In this document: piece after piece, positions 48,703 through 57,890 of the stretch | How the letters are laid out: each line of letters starts with the position of its first letter | Numbering within the stretch: position 1 is the first letter of the stretch | Assembly (NCBI RefSeq): GCF_900220975.1 | Contig: NZ_OBQD01000017.1 | Coordinates: 1 to 64,000 of the forward strand | Direction of reading: 5' to 3' | DNA length: 64,000 bases | Source of the DNA: Rhizobium subbaraonis | GTDB taxonomy: Bacteria > Pseudomonadota > Alphaproteobacteria > Rhizobiales > Rhizobiaceae | Program-made: the position numbers and the translations under genes | Notes under the pieces: model-generated | Databases searched by the model: none | Told to the model about the DNA's origin: nothing | Seen by the model: only the letters and a program-made list of their open reading frames with translations

Positions 48703-49902
48703 CTATCGCGCCATCATCCTGCCGTTGGAGGCCACCAGACGGCCGCCCTTGTAGACGTCGCGCGACTTCGGAACCTCCACGACGGCCTGTGGAATGTGCG
48801 GTGCATCGAGCACGACGAAATCTGCGCGCGCGCCGGCGCGCAGCCCGTAGTCGTCAATTCCGAGTGCTGCGGCGCCGGCGTGCGTCACCACATCGAAGGC
48901 GGCCGCCAGCATGTCGTCGGTATAGAAGCCGGACCGGTAGGCGATGACGCCGGCCCGGCTCAGCATGTCGCCATCTCCGAACGGCCACCACGAATCACGG
49001 ATGTTGTCGCTGCCGGAAAAGACGGTCACGCCTTCGCTCCTCAGAAGGGCTACCGGCGGGAACGCATGGTCCCCCGGCGCATTCGTCATGATCGATACGC
49101 CGGAACGTGCAAGCAGCGCGCCTGTCTTTCTCGCGACCGGTTCGGGGACGTCGCCCAGCCCGTAGGCGTGGCTGATTGCCACCCGTCCCTCCATTCCAAG
49201 CGCGCGCGCGCGGGCGCAGATCTGCTCGATCTCGAAGACGCCGAGCGTACCCATGTCGTGCAGGTGGATGTCGACCCCGACACCGTGTTTGTCAGCCACG
49301 CCGAAGACGAAATCCAGGTGACGCTCGACATCGCGGTCGACACTGGCGGGATCGAGACCGCCGACCAGGTCGGCCCCAAGCGTGATGGCCTCGTCCAACA
49401 GTTCGGGCGTCCCCGGGCTGGAAAGGATGCCGTTCTGCGGGAATGCCACGATCTGGATATCGATGAGATCGCGATACTCCTCGCGCACGGCAAGAATCGT
49501 GCGGAGTGATTCCAGCCCGACCGAGCCGTCCACCATGACGTGGCTGCGCATGTGCGTCGCACCGTTGGCGATGCAGAGCTCGAGCTGGCTGCGCGCACGG
49601 ACGTCCATCGGAGCGGCGTTCGCCATGTTATCGGCCTGGAAGGCGACCCGCTCGCGTACGTCGAAGCCGTTGGTGCAGGGGCGGTGCGGCTTCCAGGCGT
49701 CGCCGTAGAAGCTGGTATCGAGGTGAATATGACCCTCGATGAACCCCGGAACGACCAGCCGACCCGAAAGGTCGGTCGAAGGCCTCGATTCGGATACGCC
49801 GCCGGCGGACACGATCGCGCCGATCACGCCGTCGGCAACGCGGATATCCACCAATTGCCCGTCGGCAAGGCGTCCGTTTCGGAACATCATTTCGCGGGCC
49901 AT
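48703..49902 (-). CDS. Cytosine-deaminase-like amidohydrolase
   Basis: The 399-aa product belongs to the metal-dependent amidohydrolases and aligns with E. coli CodA: His58 and His60 (HIHLD), Gln156, His213, His245 and Asp299 match CodA His61, His63, Gln156, His214, His246 and Asp313. Asp216 stands in place of the catalytic Glu217. It may deaminate another nitrogen heterocycle. It is a single gene; the ATG is preceded by a GGAG-like site. Confidence 0.82.
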   Translation of the reverse strand: MAREMMFRNGRLADGQLVDIRVADGVIGAIVSAGGVSESRPSTDLSGRLVVPGFIEGHIHLDTSFYGDAWKPHRPCTNGFDVRERVAFQADNMANAAPMDVRARSQLELCIANGATHMRSHVMVDGSVGLESLRTILAVREEYRDLIDIQIVAFPQNGILSSPGTPELLDEAITLGADLVGGLDPASVDRDVERHLDFVFGVADKHGVGVDIHLHDMGTLGVFEIEQICARARALGMEGRVAISHAYGLGDVPEPVARKTGALLARSGVSIMTNAPGDHAFPPVALLRSEGVTVFSGSDNIRDSWWPFGDGDMLSRAGVIAYRSGFYTDDMLAAAFDVVTHAGAAALGIDDYGLRAGARADFVVLDAPHIPQAVVEVPKSRDVYKGGRLVASNGRMMAR

Positions 49903-50067
49903 CTGCTCTCCTTCTCAGTCTCTGTTTCACCGAGCCTACGTGCGCCGCCGGGGGCGTTCAATATGGAGGCCGGGATTGCCGTCGGCGCGGCAAGGAGATC
50001 AGGAACGCGGGGAAGGGGCGGTTGCGGTACCAGGGAGACCGACGTTGCCCCGATTGCGCGCAAACGT

Positions 50068-50091
50068 AAAAAAGCCCCGCACTTGAAGGGC
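50068..50091 (-). terminator. Terminator of tRNA-Val
   Basis: Read leftward, a 5-bp stem (one G-U pair) is followed by six T opposite 50068-50073. It begins 27 bases after the 3' end of the tRNA. The remaining 215-base gap to the amidohydrolase shows no gene. Confidence 0.6.
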
Positions 50092-50117
50092 CTAAAAACC
50101 ACTTCTTTTAGGGAAAA

Positions 50118-50193
50118 TGGTGGGCGATGAGAGACTCGAACTCCCGACATCCTCGGTGTAAACGAGGCGCTCTACCAACTGAGCTAATCGCCC
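50118..50193 (-). tRNA. tRNA-Val (anticodon UAC)
   Basis: A full cloverleaf is seen on the complementary strand: acceptor GGGCGAT pairs with ATCGCCC, anticodon stem CCTCG/CGAGG encloses a TTTACAC loop with anticodon TAC, the T-arm has GTTCGA, and the 3' CCA is encoded. It reads GUA, hence valine. Confidence 0.97.
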
Positions 50194-50785
50194 GCCGCGT
50201 TGGTGGCCGTGATCTATGCGGAACCGGACGAAACCGCAAGAGGCGTTTTGATAATTTTCGCAAAATTTTGCAGCGGGGGTGTAGATGGCCCCCGTGGGAA
50301 GGGCTTGTGGACCCACAGGCCCGGTGTCGAACGTCCGCGCAGCCATACATATAGTCTGCGTATGGACGTAGTGTGCCTCTGGAGGCGGCGCGCCGGTGCA
50401 GAGGATATGTGGTGGCGGCAAAAATTCGGCAACCGGTCGCATGTCGCGGTTTGATCCGAACAGGCGAACGGGAGCGCGGCACGCGACCGCGACGTTCCCC
50501 GGGACGGCGCCGATACTATGACTGTATTGCCGAATGTGGATAAACGGGAATCGATCTTTCCTGCCCCAGCGGCGTGGATCGACTGTGAAAGCGTCGGCAA
50601 GGCAGGGCGTGTACGCGACGTGTCTCCCCGGCGCCTCCGGGACAGTTTTCAACATTTCGCGCCGCGTCATCGTTTTGTCTTCAAAGCTGCTTGACACCCA
50701 TAAGGGAACCCCTTAGTTAGCCGCTCATCGAACGGCCCAGCCGCTTCGAGAGGGTGCCTCGGGCATCCGGACTTGGAAGATAAAA
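50194..50785. other. Intergenic region before the tRNA-Asp pair
   Basis: No gene can be supported in this 592-base stretch; open frames here have no recognisable product or ribosome site. It must hold the tRNA-Val promoter on the left and the tRNA-Asp promoter near 50691 on the right. Confidence 0.5.
50691..50719 (+). promoter_or_regulatory. Promoter of the tRNA-Asp pair
   Basis: CTTGACA with TTGACA at 50691-50696 and TAGTTA at 50714-50719 are separated by 17 bases, a strong -35 and fair -10. It lies 66 bases before the first tRNA-Asp. A short dyad TAAGGG/CCCTTA overlaps the spacer. Confidence 0.6.
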
Positions 50786-50862
50786 GCGGGTGTAGCTCAG
50801 TCGGTTAGAGTGCCGGCCTGTCACGCCGGAGGTCGCGGGTTCGAGCCCCGTCACTCGCGCCA
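50786..50862 (+). tRNA. tRNA-Asp (anticodon GUC), copy 1
   Basis: A 77-base cloverleaf with acceptor GCGGGTG/CACTCGC (one G-U), anticodon stem CCGGC/GCCGG around CTGTCAC, T-arm GTTCGAG and encoded CCA. Identical to the copy at 50914. Confidence 0.97.
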
Positions 50863-50913
50863 TCTTCCAGAAACCGGATATTCGAAAGTACCAAGGCCGA
50901 AACGGCCAAATGC

Positions 50914-50990
50914 GCGGGTGTAGCTCAGTCGGTTAGAGTGCCGGCCTGTCACGCCGGAGGTCGCGGGTTCGAGCCCCGTCACTCGCGCCA
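50914..50990 (+). tRNA. tRNA-Asp (anticodon GUC), copy 2
   Basis: Identical in sequence to the first copy, 51 bases downstream and in the same direction, so the two probably share one transcript and arose by a local duplication. Confidence 0.97.
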
Positions 50991-51028
50991 TTCCATCTCA
51001 AGACGTGATGAAGGTATTTGCCGCCAGG

Positions 51029-51157
51029 CTAGTGGCGCATCTGCAGATGCGGCCCCGACATCAACAATGCCGGCGACTTGTGCGGCACAAGCGGAATGGC
51101 GCAGATTGCGGCGATGAGGCCGGCGACGAGTATTACGCCTAAGTTCACTCTTTTCAT
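51029..51157 (-). CDS. Possible 42-aa membrane peptide
   Basis: The frame encodes MKRVNLGVILVAGLIAAICA followed by IPLVPHKSPALL, a single hydrophobic helix behind a short basic start. GGGAA stands just before the ATG, a weak site. Short signal- or membrane-anchor-like peptides are common, but no family is recognised. Confidence 0.35.
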   Translation of the reverse strand: MKRVNLGVILVAGLIAAICAIPLVPHKSPALLMSGPHLQMRH

Positions 51158-51502
51158 TTCCCGGTGACGATTCGATGAGGAGCGGATGGTGCCACTCTGC
51201 CGGCTGAAGCTGACGCCTTGCTGAATGCAGGGCTGCCCGGCGGTGCGCCGACCGTCGTCCGTGTGGCTGTCGTGGAACTTGAGACGGGACCGCGGACGCA
51301 GCGATGGCGACGGTTCACATTTTGTGCCCGGATGCGGACGGTACGAAATGTGCGCAATGAGTGGGCGAATGCCCGATCAAAGCCTTGCGCGGGGGCGCTC
51401 ACTGCGCTAACGACGTGGGCGTTGCAACATACTTTCTCGGCTTGCAGGTCTTTCGACCCAACGGCGTTTCTCCGACGCCCGATGCAGGCAGGACGGACGA
51501 AA
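51158..51502. other. Upstream region of the nuo operon
   Basis: This 345-base stretch shows no gene I can support; nuoA is read from 51503. The nuo promoter should lie here, but no hexamer pair is convincing. Confidence 0.4.
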
Positions 51503-51868
51503 ATGACTGAACTTCTTGGCTCCTACATTCCGATCGCCATCTTCATCGGCATCGCGCTCGTGATCGGCATCGCGCTTTTGATCGCGCCGTTTGCCGTTGC
51601 CTACAAGGCGCCCGATTCGGAAAAACTCTCTGCCTATGAGTGCGGCTTCAATGCGTTCGACGATGCGCGCATGAAGTTCGACATCCGGTTTTATCTGGTT
51701 TCGATCCTCTTCATCATCTTCGATCTCGAGGTGGCATTCCTTTTCCCCTGGGCGGTTTCTTTCCACGATCTGGGCTGGTTCGGTTTCTGGTCGATGATGG
51801 CGTTCCTCTTCGTGCTCACCATCGGCTTCATCTATGAATGGAAGAAGGGAGCGCTGGAATGGAACTGA
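51503..51868 (+). CDS. nuoA: NADH-quinone oxidoreductase subunit A
   Basis: NuoA is a small membrane subunit of complex I. The ATG at 51503 gives the normal 121 aa with three hydrophobic segments and the conserved YECGF and [20 protein letters not shown]-type loop (present here as [20 protein letters not shown]). The frame stays open upstream without support. The stop lies inside nuoB's start region (nuoB begins at 51859). Confidence 0.96.
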   Translation: MTELLGSYIPIAIFIGIALVIGIALLIAPFAVAYKAPDSEKLSAYECGFNAFDDARMKFDIRFYLVSILFIIFDLEVAFLFPWAVSFHDLGWFGFWSMMAFLFVLTIGFIYEWKKGALEWN

Positions 51869-52437
51869 CATCCGGCACCACGCTCGTGGCCCCTAGGGCA
51901 AAGGGCATCATCGATCCCGCAACCGGCAAGCCGGTTGGCAGCGACGATGCCTTTTTCGGCGAGATCAACAACGAGCTGGCCGACAAGGGCTTCCTCGTCA
52001 CATCGACCGACGAACTGATCAACTGGGCGCGGACCGGCTCCCTGATGTGGATGACCTTCGGTCTCGCCTGTTGTGCGGTCGAGATGATGCAGCTCTCCAT
52101 GCCGCGCTATGACGTCGAGCGCTTCGGCTTCGCCCCGCGCGCCTCGCCGCGCCAGTCGGACGTGATGATCGTTGCCGGCACGCTGACCAACAAGATGGCG
52201 CCTGCTCTGCGCAAAGTCTACGACCAGATGCCGGAGCCGCGCTACGTCATCTCGATGGGCTCCTGCGCCAACGGCGGCGGCTACTATCATTATTCCTATT
52301 CGGTGGTGCGCGGCTGCGACCGCGTCGTGCCGGTCGACATCTATGTGCCGGGCTGTCCTCCCACGGCGGAGGCGCTCCTTTACGGCGTGCTTCTGCTGCA
52401 GAAGAAAATCCGCCGCACCGGCACGATCGAGCGATAA
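51859..52437 (+). CDS. nuoB: NADH-quinone oxidoreductase subunit B
   Basis: NuoB carries iron-sulfur cluster N2, the last cluster before quinone. The 192-aa product starts [10 protein letters not shown] within nuoA's end. Cluster ligands Cys71-Cys72 (ACCAVEMM), the [14 protein letters not shown] segment and PGCPPTAE are all intact. Confidence 0.97.
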   Translation: MELTSGTTLVAPRAKGIIDPATGKPVGSDDAFFGEINNELADKGFLVTSTDELINWARTGSLMWMTFGLACCAVEMMQLSMPRYDVERFGFAPRASPRQSDVMIVAGTLTNKMAPALRKVYDQMPEPRYVISMGSCANGGGYYHYSYSVVRGCDRVVPVDIYVPGCPPTAEALLYGVLLLQKKIRRTGTIER

Positions 52438-52455
52438 GGGCAGGGGACTTATATA

Positions 52456-53061
52456 ATGAGCGAGGCCCTCCAGGAGCTTGCTTCCTATCTCGGTGAAGTT
52501 CGCGGGAACCTGATTTCCGAGGCGGCGATTGCCTATGGCGAGCTGAACGTGACGACGACGAACGAAAACGTCATCGCGCTTCTGACGTTCCTGCGTGACG
52601 ATGTGCAGTGCCGGTTCGTGAACCTGATCGACGTCTGCGGCGTCGACTGGCCGGCCCGAGAGGCGCGTTTCGACGTTGTCTACCACCTGCTTTCGCCGCA
52701 GCAGAACCTTCGCATCCGCGTCAAGGTCGCGACCTCGGAATTCGAGCCCGTGCCGTCCGCGTGCAGCGTCTATCCGGGTGCCGACTGGTTCGAGCGCGAG
52801 GCCTACGACATGTACGGCATCCTGTTCACCGGCCATCCGGACCTTCGCCGCATCCTGACGGATTATGGCTTCGAGGGCTATCCGCTGCGCAAGGACTTCC
52901 CGACGACGGGATTCGTCGAGGTTCGCTATGACGACGAGGTCAAGCGCGTCGTGTATGAGCCGGTGCAGTTGAGGCAGGAATTCCGCAACTTCGACTTCCT
53001 CTCTCCCTGGGAGGGCACGGACTATGTGCTGCCGGGCGACGAGAAGGCGAAGACGAACTGA
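52456..53061 (+). CDS. nuoC: NADH-quinone oxidoreductase subunit C
   Basis: NuoC (30 kDa) lies in the peripheral arm. The 201-aa product has the conserved [20 protein letters not shown] segment. Separate from NuoD, unlike the fused NuoCD of E. coli. It starts 18 bases after nuoB. Confidence 0.96.
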   Translation: MSEALQELASYLGEVRGNLISEAAIAYGELNVTTTNENVIALLTFLRDDVQCRFVNLIDVCGVDWPAREARFDVVYHLLSPQQNLRIRVKVATSEFEPVPSACSVYPGADWFEREAYDMYGILFTGHPDLRRILTDYGFEGYPLRKDFPTTGFVEVRYDDEVKRVVYEPVQLRQEFRNFDFLSPWEGTDYVLPGDEKAKTN

Positions 53062-53109
53062 TTTTGGGGTGCGCATCTCAAAGGTGCGGCATCCATTGGA
53101 GCAAGCGGC

Positions 53110-54300
53110 ATGACGGAACACAACGTCCGCAACTTTAACATCAACTTCGGCCCGCAACACCCTGCGGCGCACGGGGTTCTGCGTCTCGTCCTTGAGCTGG
53201 ACGGCGAGATCGTCGAGCGTGTGGACCCGCATATCGGCCTGCTGCATCGCGGCACCGAGAAGCTGATCGAGACCAAGACCTACCTGCAGGCCGTGCCCTA
53301 TTTCGATCGCCTCGACTACGTGGCGCCGATGAACCAGGAGCATGCCTATGCGCTGGCCGTCGAAAAGCTGCTGAGCGCCGAGGTGCCGATCCGCGGTCAG
53401 CTTATCCGCGTTCTCTATTCGGAAATCGGCCGTATCCTGTCGCATCTTCTGAACGTCACCACGCAGGCCATGGACGTCGGCGCGCTGACGCCGCCGCTGT
53501 GGGGCTTCGAAGAGCGCGAAAAGCTGATGGTGTTCTACGAGCGGGCCTGCGGTTCGCGCATGCATGCCGCCTATATTCGTCCCGGCGGCGTCCACCAGGA
53601 TCTTCCCGACCAACTTGTCGAGGATATCGGCAAGTGGATCGATCCGTTCCTGAAGACGCTTGATGACATCGACGAGCTTCTGACCGGCAACCGCATCTTC
53701 AAGCAGCGCAACGTCGATATCGGCGTGGTCAAGCTGGAAGACGCCTGGGCCTGGGGCTTTTCGGGCGTGATGGTGCGCGGCTCGGGTGCCGCATGGGACC
53801 TGCGCCGCTCGCAGCCCTACGAATGCTATTCGGACCTCGAGTTCGACATTCCGATCGGCAAGAACGGCGACTGCTACGATCGATACCTGATCCGCATGAT
53901 CGAGATGCGCGAGTCGGCGAAGATCATGCGCCAGTGCGTCGACCGGCTTCTCGGCGATGCCAAGGTCGGACCTGTCTCCTCGCTCGACGGCAAGATCGTG
54001 CCGCCGAAGCGCGGCCAGATGAAGCGCTCGATGGAAGCGCTGATCCATCACTTCAAGCTCTACACCGAGGGTTACCACGTACCGGCCGGCGAAGTTTACG
54101 CCGCCGTCGAGGCGCCCAAGGGCGAGTTCGGCGTCTACCTGGTCGCCGACGGTACCAACAAGCCGTATCGCTGCAAGATCCGCGCTCCCGGTTACGCTCA
54201 CCTGCAGGCGATGGACTTCCTCTGTCGGGGACACCAGCTTGCCGACGTTTCGGCCGTGCTGGGCTCCCTGGACATCGTTTTCGGTGAGGTGGATCGCTGA
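53110..54300 (+). CDS. nuoD: NADH-quinone oxidoreductase subunit D
   Basis: NuoD (49 kDa) forms part of the quinone-binding cavity. The 396-aa product begins [22 protein letters not shown], with the conserved [12 protein letters not shown] motif and the ISMGSC-type contacts supplied by NuoB. The stop overlaps the next gene's start by one base. Confidence 0.96.
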   Translation: MTEHNVRNFNINFGPQHPAAHGVLRLVLELDGEIVERVDPHIGLLHRGTEKLIETKTYLQAVPYFDRLDYVAPMNQEHAYALAVEKLLSAEVPIRGQLIRVLYSEIGRILSHLLNVTTQAMDVGALTPPLWGFEEREKLMVFYERACGSRMHAAYIRPGGVHQDLPDQLVEDIGKWIDPFLKTLDDIDELLTGNRIFKQRNVDIGVVKLEDAWAWGFSGVMVRGSGAAWDLRRSQPYECYSDLEFDIPIGKNGDCYDRYLIRMIEMRESAKIMRQCVDRLLGDAKVGPVSSLDGKIVPPKRGQMKRSMEALIHHFKLYTEGYHVPAGEVYAAVEAPKGEFGVYLVADGTNKPYRCKIRAPGYAHLQAMDFLCRGHQLADVSAVLGSLDIVFGEVDR

Positions 54301-54554
54301 TGCTTCGACTGAGCTTCGCCCTTGCCGCACTGGTCGCCTCGACCGGGATCGCCAACGCCCAGGACGCCGAAGCCGGCGGCGAGGGCGGGGCAACCCAGTC
54401 GACGATGGCCCGGCTTCTCGCCGATGGCTACGAGATCAAGGGCACCGCTCAGGCCAGCAGCCGCTACATCGTGTTCATGCAGAAAGACAAGACGGCCTAT
54501 GCCTGTCAGTTCGTCACCGTGACGACGACGCGCTGCGGCCTGATCACTGAATAA
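54300..54554 (+). CDS. Small exported protein inside the nuo operon
   Basis: The 84-aa product has a Sec signal ([20 protein letters not shown], cleavage before QDAEA) and a 62-residue mature part with two Cys (ACQFV and RCGLI) that could form a disulfide. The ATG overlaps the nuoD stop. It is not a standard complex I subunit. Its place between nuoD and nuoE suggests a periplasmic role in assembly or an unrelated passenger. Confidence 0.75.
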   Translation: MLRLSFALAALVASTGIANAQDAEAGGEGGATQSTMARLLADGYEIKGTAQASSRYIVFMQKDKTAYACQFVTVTTTRCGLITE

Positions 54555-54565
54555 GGCGCCAAAGA

Positions 54566-55666
54566 ATGTCCGTTCGTCGATTGGCCGATGAGGCCGTGCA
54601 GTCCGCAAGCTTCGCCTTCTCCGAGGAGAACGCGGTCTGGGCTCAGGCAACGATCAACAAGTATCCGAAAGGTCGCGAGCAGTCCGCCGTGATCCCTCTT
54701 CTCATGCGGGCGCAGGAGCAGGACGGCTGGGTCACCAAGGCTGCGATCGAGAAGATCGCGCAGATGCTTGGCATGGCCTATATCCGCGTTCTGGAAGTGG
54801 CGACCTTCTACACCCAATTCCAGCTCAAGCCGGTCGGAACCCGCGCCCACGTTCAGGTCTGTGGCACCACGCCCTGCATGCTGCGGGGCGCCGAAGACCT
54901 CATCAAGGTCTGCAAGCACAAGATCCATCCCGAGCCGTTCCACACCAACGATGGTGGCACGCTGTCGTGGGAAGAGGTCGAATGCCAGGGCGCCTGCGTG
55001 AATGCGCCGATGGTGATGATCTTCAAGGACAGCTACGAAGATCTGACGCCCGAGAGGCTGGAAGAGATCATCGACCAGTTCGAGGCCGGCCGTGGCGCCG
55101 ACGTCAAGCCAGGTCCGCAGGTCGACCGCATCTTCTCGGCGCCCGCAGGTGGCCTGACGTCGCTCAGCGAGCCGGATGCGGCCGCCGGGAAGCCGTCTGC
55201 CCCGCGCGCCAGGAAGAGCGCCGAGGAAGCTGTCAGCGTTCCGCCGTCAAACGCTGCGCGCGCCATGACCGACGCCGAGGAAACCGATCCGTCGCTGAAG
55301 ACGCCGGCGACCGCCAAGTCGGAAGCGGCAGCAAATGCAAAGGTCAAGGGCGACACGCGCGCCGAGGGCGGCAAGCCGTCGCTGGAGGACAAGAACCGTC
55401 CCGCCGGAGTCGCAAGGCCTGACGCGCCTGACGACCTGACACTGATTTCGGGCGTCGGTCCCAAGATCGCCGGCACGCTCAACGATCTCGGCATCTTCAC
55501 CTACGCGCAGGTCGCCTCGTGGAAGAAGGCCGAGCGCGAATGGGTGGACGGTTATCTGAATTTCAAAGGCCGCATCGAGCGCGACGACTGGGTCAAGCAG
55601 GCCAAGGCGCTCGCGAAGGGCGGCGAAGCGGAATATGTCCGCGTCTTCGGCAAGAAGCCGCGGTAA
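54566..55666 (+). CDS. nuoE: NADH-quinone oxidoreductase subunit E with C-terminal extension
   Basis: NuoE (24 kDa) carries the N1a 2Fe-2S cluster: Cys ligands lie in QVCGTTPCM and ECQGACVN. The first 170 residues are the standard subunit. The remaining 190 residues form a charged, Ala/Lys-rich linker and a helix-hairpin-helix-like domain at about 288-352 (ISGVGPKIAGTL). The same domain occurs in the orphan gene at 56987. Confidence 0.94.
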   Translation: MSVRRLADEAVQSASFAFSEENAVWAQATINKYPKGREQSAVIPLLMRAQEQDGWVTKAAIEKIAQMLGMAYIRVLEVATFYTQFQLKPVGTRAHVQVCGTTPCMLRGAEDLIKVCKHKIHPEPFHTNDGGTLSWEEVECQGACVNAPMVMIFKDSYEDLTPERLEEIIDQFEAGRGADVKPGPQVDRIFSAPAGGLTSLSEPDAAAGKPSAPRARKSAEEAVSVPPSNAARAMTDAEETDPSLKTPATAKSEAAANAKVKGDTRAEGGKPSLEDKNRPAGVARPDAPDDLTLISGVGPKIAGTLNDLGIFTYAQVASWKKAEREWVDGYLNFKGRIERDDWVKQAKALAKGGEAEYVRVFGKKPR

Positions 55667-55677
55667 AGAGGTGAAAC

Positions 55678-56982
55678 ATGCTTAGAGACCAGGATCGCAT
55701 CTTCACCAACATCTACGGCCTGAAGGACAAGTCCTTGAAGGGCGCGATGGCGCGTGGCCACTGGGATGGTACCAAGCAGCTTCTGGAAAAGGGCCGCGAC
55801 TGGATCATCAACGAGGTCAAGGCTTCCGGCCTGCGCGGCCGCGGCGGCGCAGGCTTCCCGACCGGCCTGAAATGGTCCTTCATGCCGAAGGAAAGCGACG
55901 GCCGCCCGCATTACCTCGTCGTCAACGCGGACGAATCCGAGCCCGGCACGTGCAAGGACCGCGACATCATGCGCCACGATCCGCATACGCTGATCGAGGG
56001 CTGCGTGATCGCGTCCTTCGCCATGGGGGCGCACCATGCCTTCATCTACGTGCGCGGCGAGTTCATGCGCGAGCGTGAAGCGCTGCAGGCGGCGATCGAC
56101 GAGTGCTATGAGTACGGCCTGCTCGGCAAGAACAACAAGCTCGGCTACGACATCGACATCGTCGTTCATCACGGCGCCGGTGCCTATATCTGCGGCGAAG
56201 AGACCGCACTTCTGGAAAGCCTGGAAGGCAAGAAGGGCCAGCCACGCCTGAAGCCGCCGTTCCCGGCCAACATGGGCCTCTACGGCTGCCCGACGACTGT
56301 CAACAACGTCGAATCCATCGCCGTGACGCCGACGATCCTGCGTCGCGGCGCCAGCTGGTACACGAGCTTCGGCCGCCCGAACAACCACGGCACCAAGCTT
56401 TACTCGATCTCCGGCCACGTCAACCGTCCCTGCACGGTCGAGGATGCCATGTCGATCACCTTCCAGGAACTGATCGAGACCCATTGCGGCGGCATCCGCG
56501 GCGGCTGGGACAATCTTCTCGCCGTCATTCCCGGCGGCTCGTCCGTTCCCTGCGTGCCCGGCGCGCAGATGAAGGACGCGATCATGGATTATGACGGCCT
56601 GCGCGAGCTGGGCTCCGGCCTCGGCACCGCTGCAGTCATCGTCATGGACAAGTCCACCGACATTGTGAAGGCGATCTGGCGTCTGGCGGCCTTCTACAAG
56701 CATGAGAGCTGCGGCCAGTGCACGCCGTGCCGCGAAGGCACCGGCTGGATGATGCGCGTCATGGAACGCATGGTGAAGGGCAATGCGCAGAAGCGCGAGA
56801 TCGACATGCTTTTCGACGTTAGCAAGCAGATCGAGGGCCACACCATCTGCGCGCTCGGCGACGCGGCTGCCTGGCCGATCCAGGGTCTGATCCGCCATTT
56901 CCGCCCCGAGATGGAAAAGCGGATCGACCAGTACACGCACAATGCCATGGCGCATGGCGCCGTGCTCGAGGCAGCGGAGTAA
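55678..56982 (+). CDS. nuoF: NADH-quinone oxidoreductase subunit F
   Basis: NuoF binds NADH and FMN and cluster N3. The 434-aa product has the flavin/NADH motif [11 protein letters not shown], the [13 protein letters not shown] block and the cluster site [11 protein letters not shown]. It starts 12 bases after nuoE. Confidence 0.97.
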   Translation: MLRDQDRIFTNIYGLKDKSLKGAMARGHWDGTKQLLEKGRDWIINEVKASGLRGRGGAGFPTGLKWSFMPKESDGRPHYLVVNADESEPGTCKDRDIMRHDPHTLIEGCVIASFAMGAHHAFIYVRGEFMREREALQAAIDECYEYGLLGKNNKLGYDIDIVVHHGAGAYICGEETALLESLEGKKGQPRLKPPFPANMGLYGCPTTVNNVESIAVTPTILRRGASWYTSFGRPNNHGTKLYSISGHVNRPCTVEDAMSITFQELIETHCGGIRGGWDNLLAVIPGGSSVPCVPGAQMKDAIMDYDGLRELGSGLGTAAVIVMDKSTDIVKAIWRLAAFYKHESCGQCTPCREGTGWMMRVMERMVKGNAQKREIDMLFDVSKQIEGHTICALGDAAAWPIQGLIRHFRPEMEKRIDQYTHNAMAHGAVLEAAE

Positions 56983-56986
56983 GGCG

Positions 56987-57763
56987 ATGACGAAGCCGGC
57001 AGGACAGGAAGCAGAAGCAACCCAGTTCCCGCCGGCGGCAGCGGAGAGCGACGATCCGTTCGGCTTGTCGCCCTGGCTGAAGGAAATGCCGTCGATGGCG
57101 ATACCGCCGCTGATGGCGCACCCGATGGCGGCGATGGCTGCCGCAACCGCGATCGGCTTTGGCATGACCAGCCATCTGGCCGGGATCATGCTGGGAGCGA
57201 TGCAGTCAAGCGCGGAACGCGCCAGGGCGTTGCTCGAAGAGGCGGTCGAAGCGGATGCGGAGAAAGCGCGGGGCGCAGAGGTGTCGGCAACGACGCCGGA
57301 CGCAGATGGGGCAGGTGATGCAGTCATCGCGCCCGCTGCGCCGAAACCGGAGCGCAAGGCGCGCCGCGCCAGCCCTGAGGGCCGGAAGGCGACCGCGGCG
57401 AAGGTGAAAAGCCCCGAGACGCCGGCAGGGCCGGTGACGACGGGGATGGCGGCGGGCAAAGCGAAGGCGAAAGCCGGCCCGACCGCCGTGAAGACGAAGG
57501 CGCTGGCAACGGTTCGGAAAGGTTCCGGGCCTAATGCGGGCAGCGAGAAGGCAGGCAGGCGCGACGACCTGAAGATGATTTCGGGCATCGGGCCAAAGCT
57601 GGAACAGGTGCTGAACGGCAAGGGGATTTTCCGCTTTGCCGATATCGCGCATTGGTCCGGCGCCGACGTGGAGAAGATCGAAGCCGAACTCGGCCTCGAC
57701 GGGCGGATTGCCCGCGATGGCTGGGTGGAGCAGGCAAGGGCGCTGGCTGGGGCGAAGGGCTGA
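56987..57763 (+). CDS. Orphan HHH-domain protein between nuoF and nuoG
   Basis: The 258-aa product has an N-terminal part with a hydrophobic stretch (MAHPMAAMAAATAIGFG), a long Ala/Lys-rich low-complexity linker and a C-terminal helix-hairpin-helix-like domain at about 192-255 (MISGIGPKLEQVL), closely similar to the end of NuoE. It starts 5 bases after nuoF's stop. Not a canonical complex I subunit; it may bind complex I or nucleic acid. Confidence 0.8.
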   Translation: MTKPAGQEAEATQFPPAAAESDDPFGLSPWLKEMPSMAIPPLMAHPMAAMAAATAIGFGMTSHLAGIMLGAMQSSAERARALLEEAVEADAEKARGAEVSATTPDADGAGDAVIAPAAPKPERKARRASPEGRKATAAKVKSPETPAGPVTTGMAAGKAKAKAGPTAVKTKALATVRKGSGPNAGSEKAGRRDDLKMISGIGPKLEQVLNGKGIFRFADIAHWSGADVEKIEAELGLDGRIARDGWVEQARALAGAKG

Positions 57764-57890
57764 GAGGCCCGGAGCGAATCGGCCGACGAAAAACGACTGA
57801 CGCGGACGGGAAGCGGGTTAGCCGCTACCGGCCGCGAATGACATGGCGCTGGCACGGCGGAAGCGGTGCATCGGAAGCGGGAAGACGGAT

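Noticed and set aside
50200-50716. Open frames between tRNA-Val and tRNA-Asp
   Set aside because: Several overlapping frames exist, none with a ribosome site or family resemblance.
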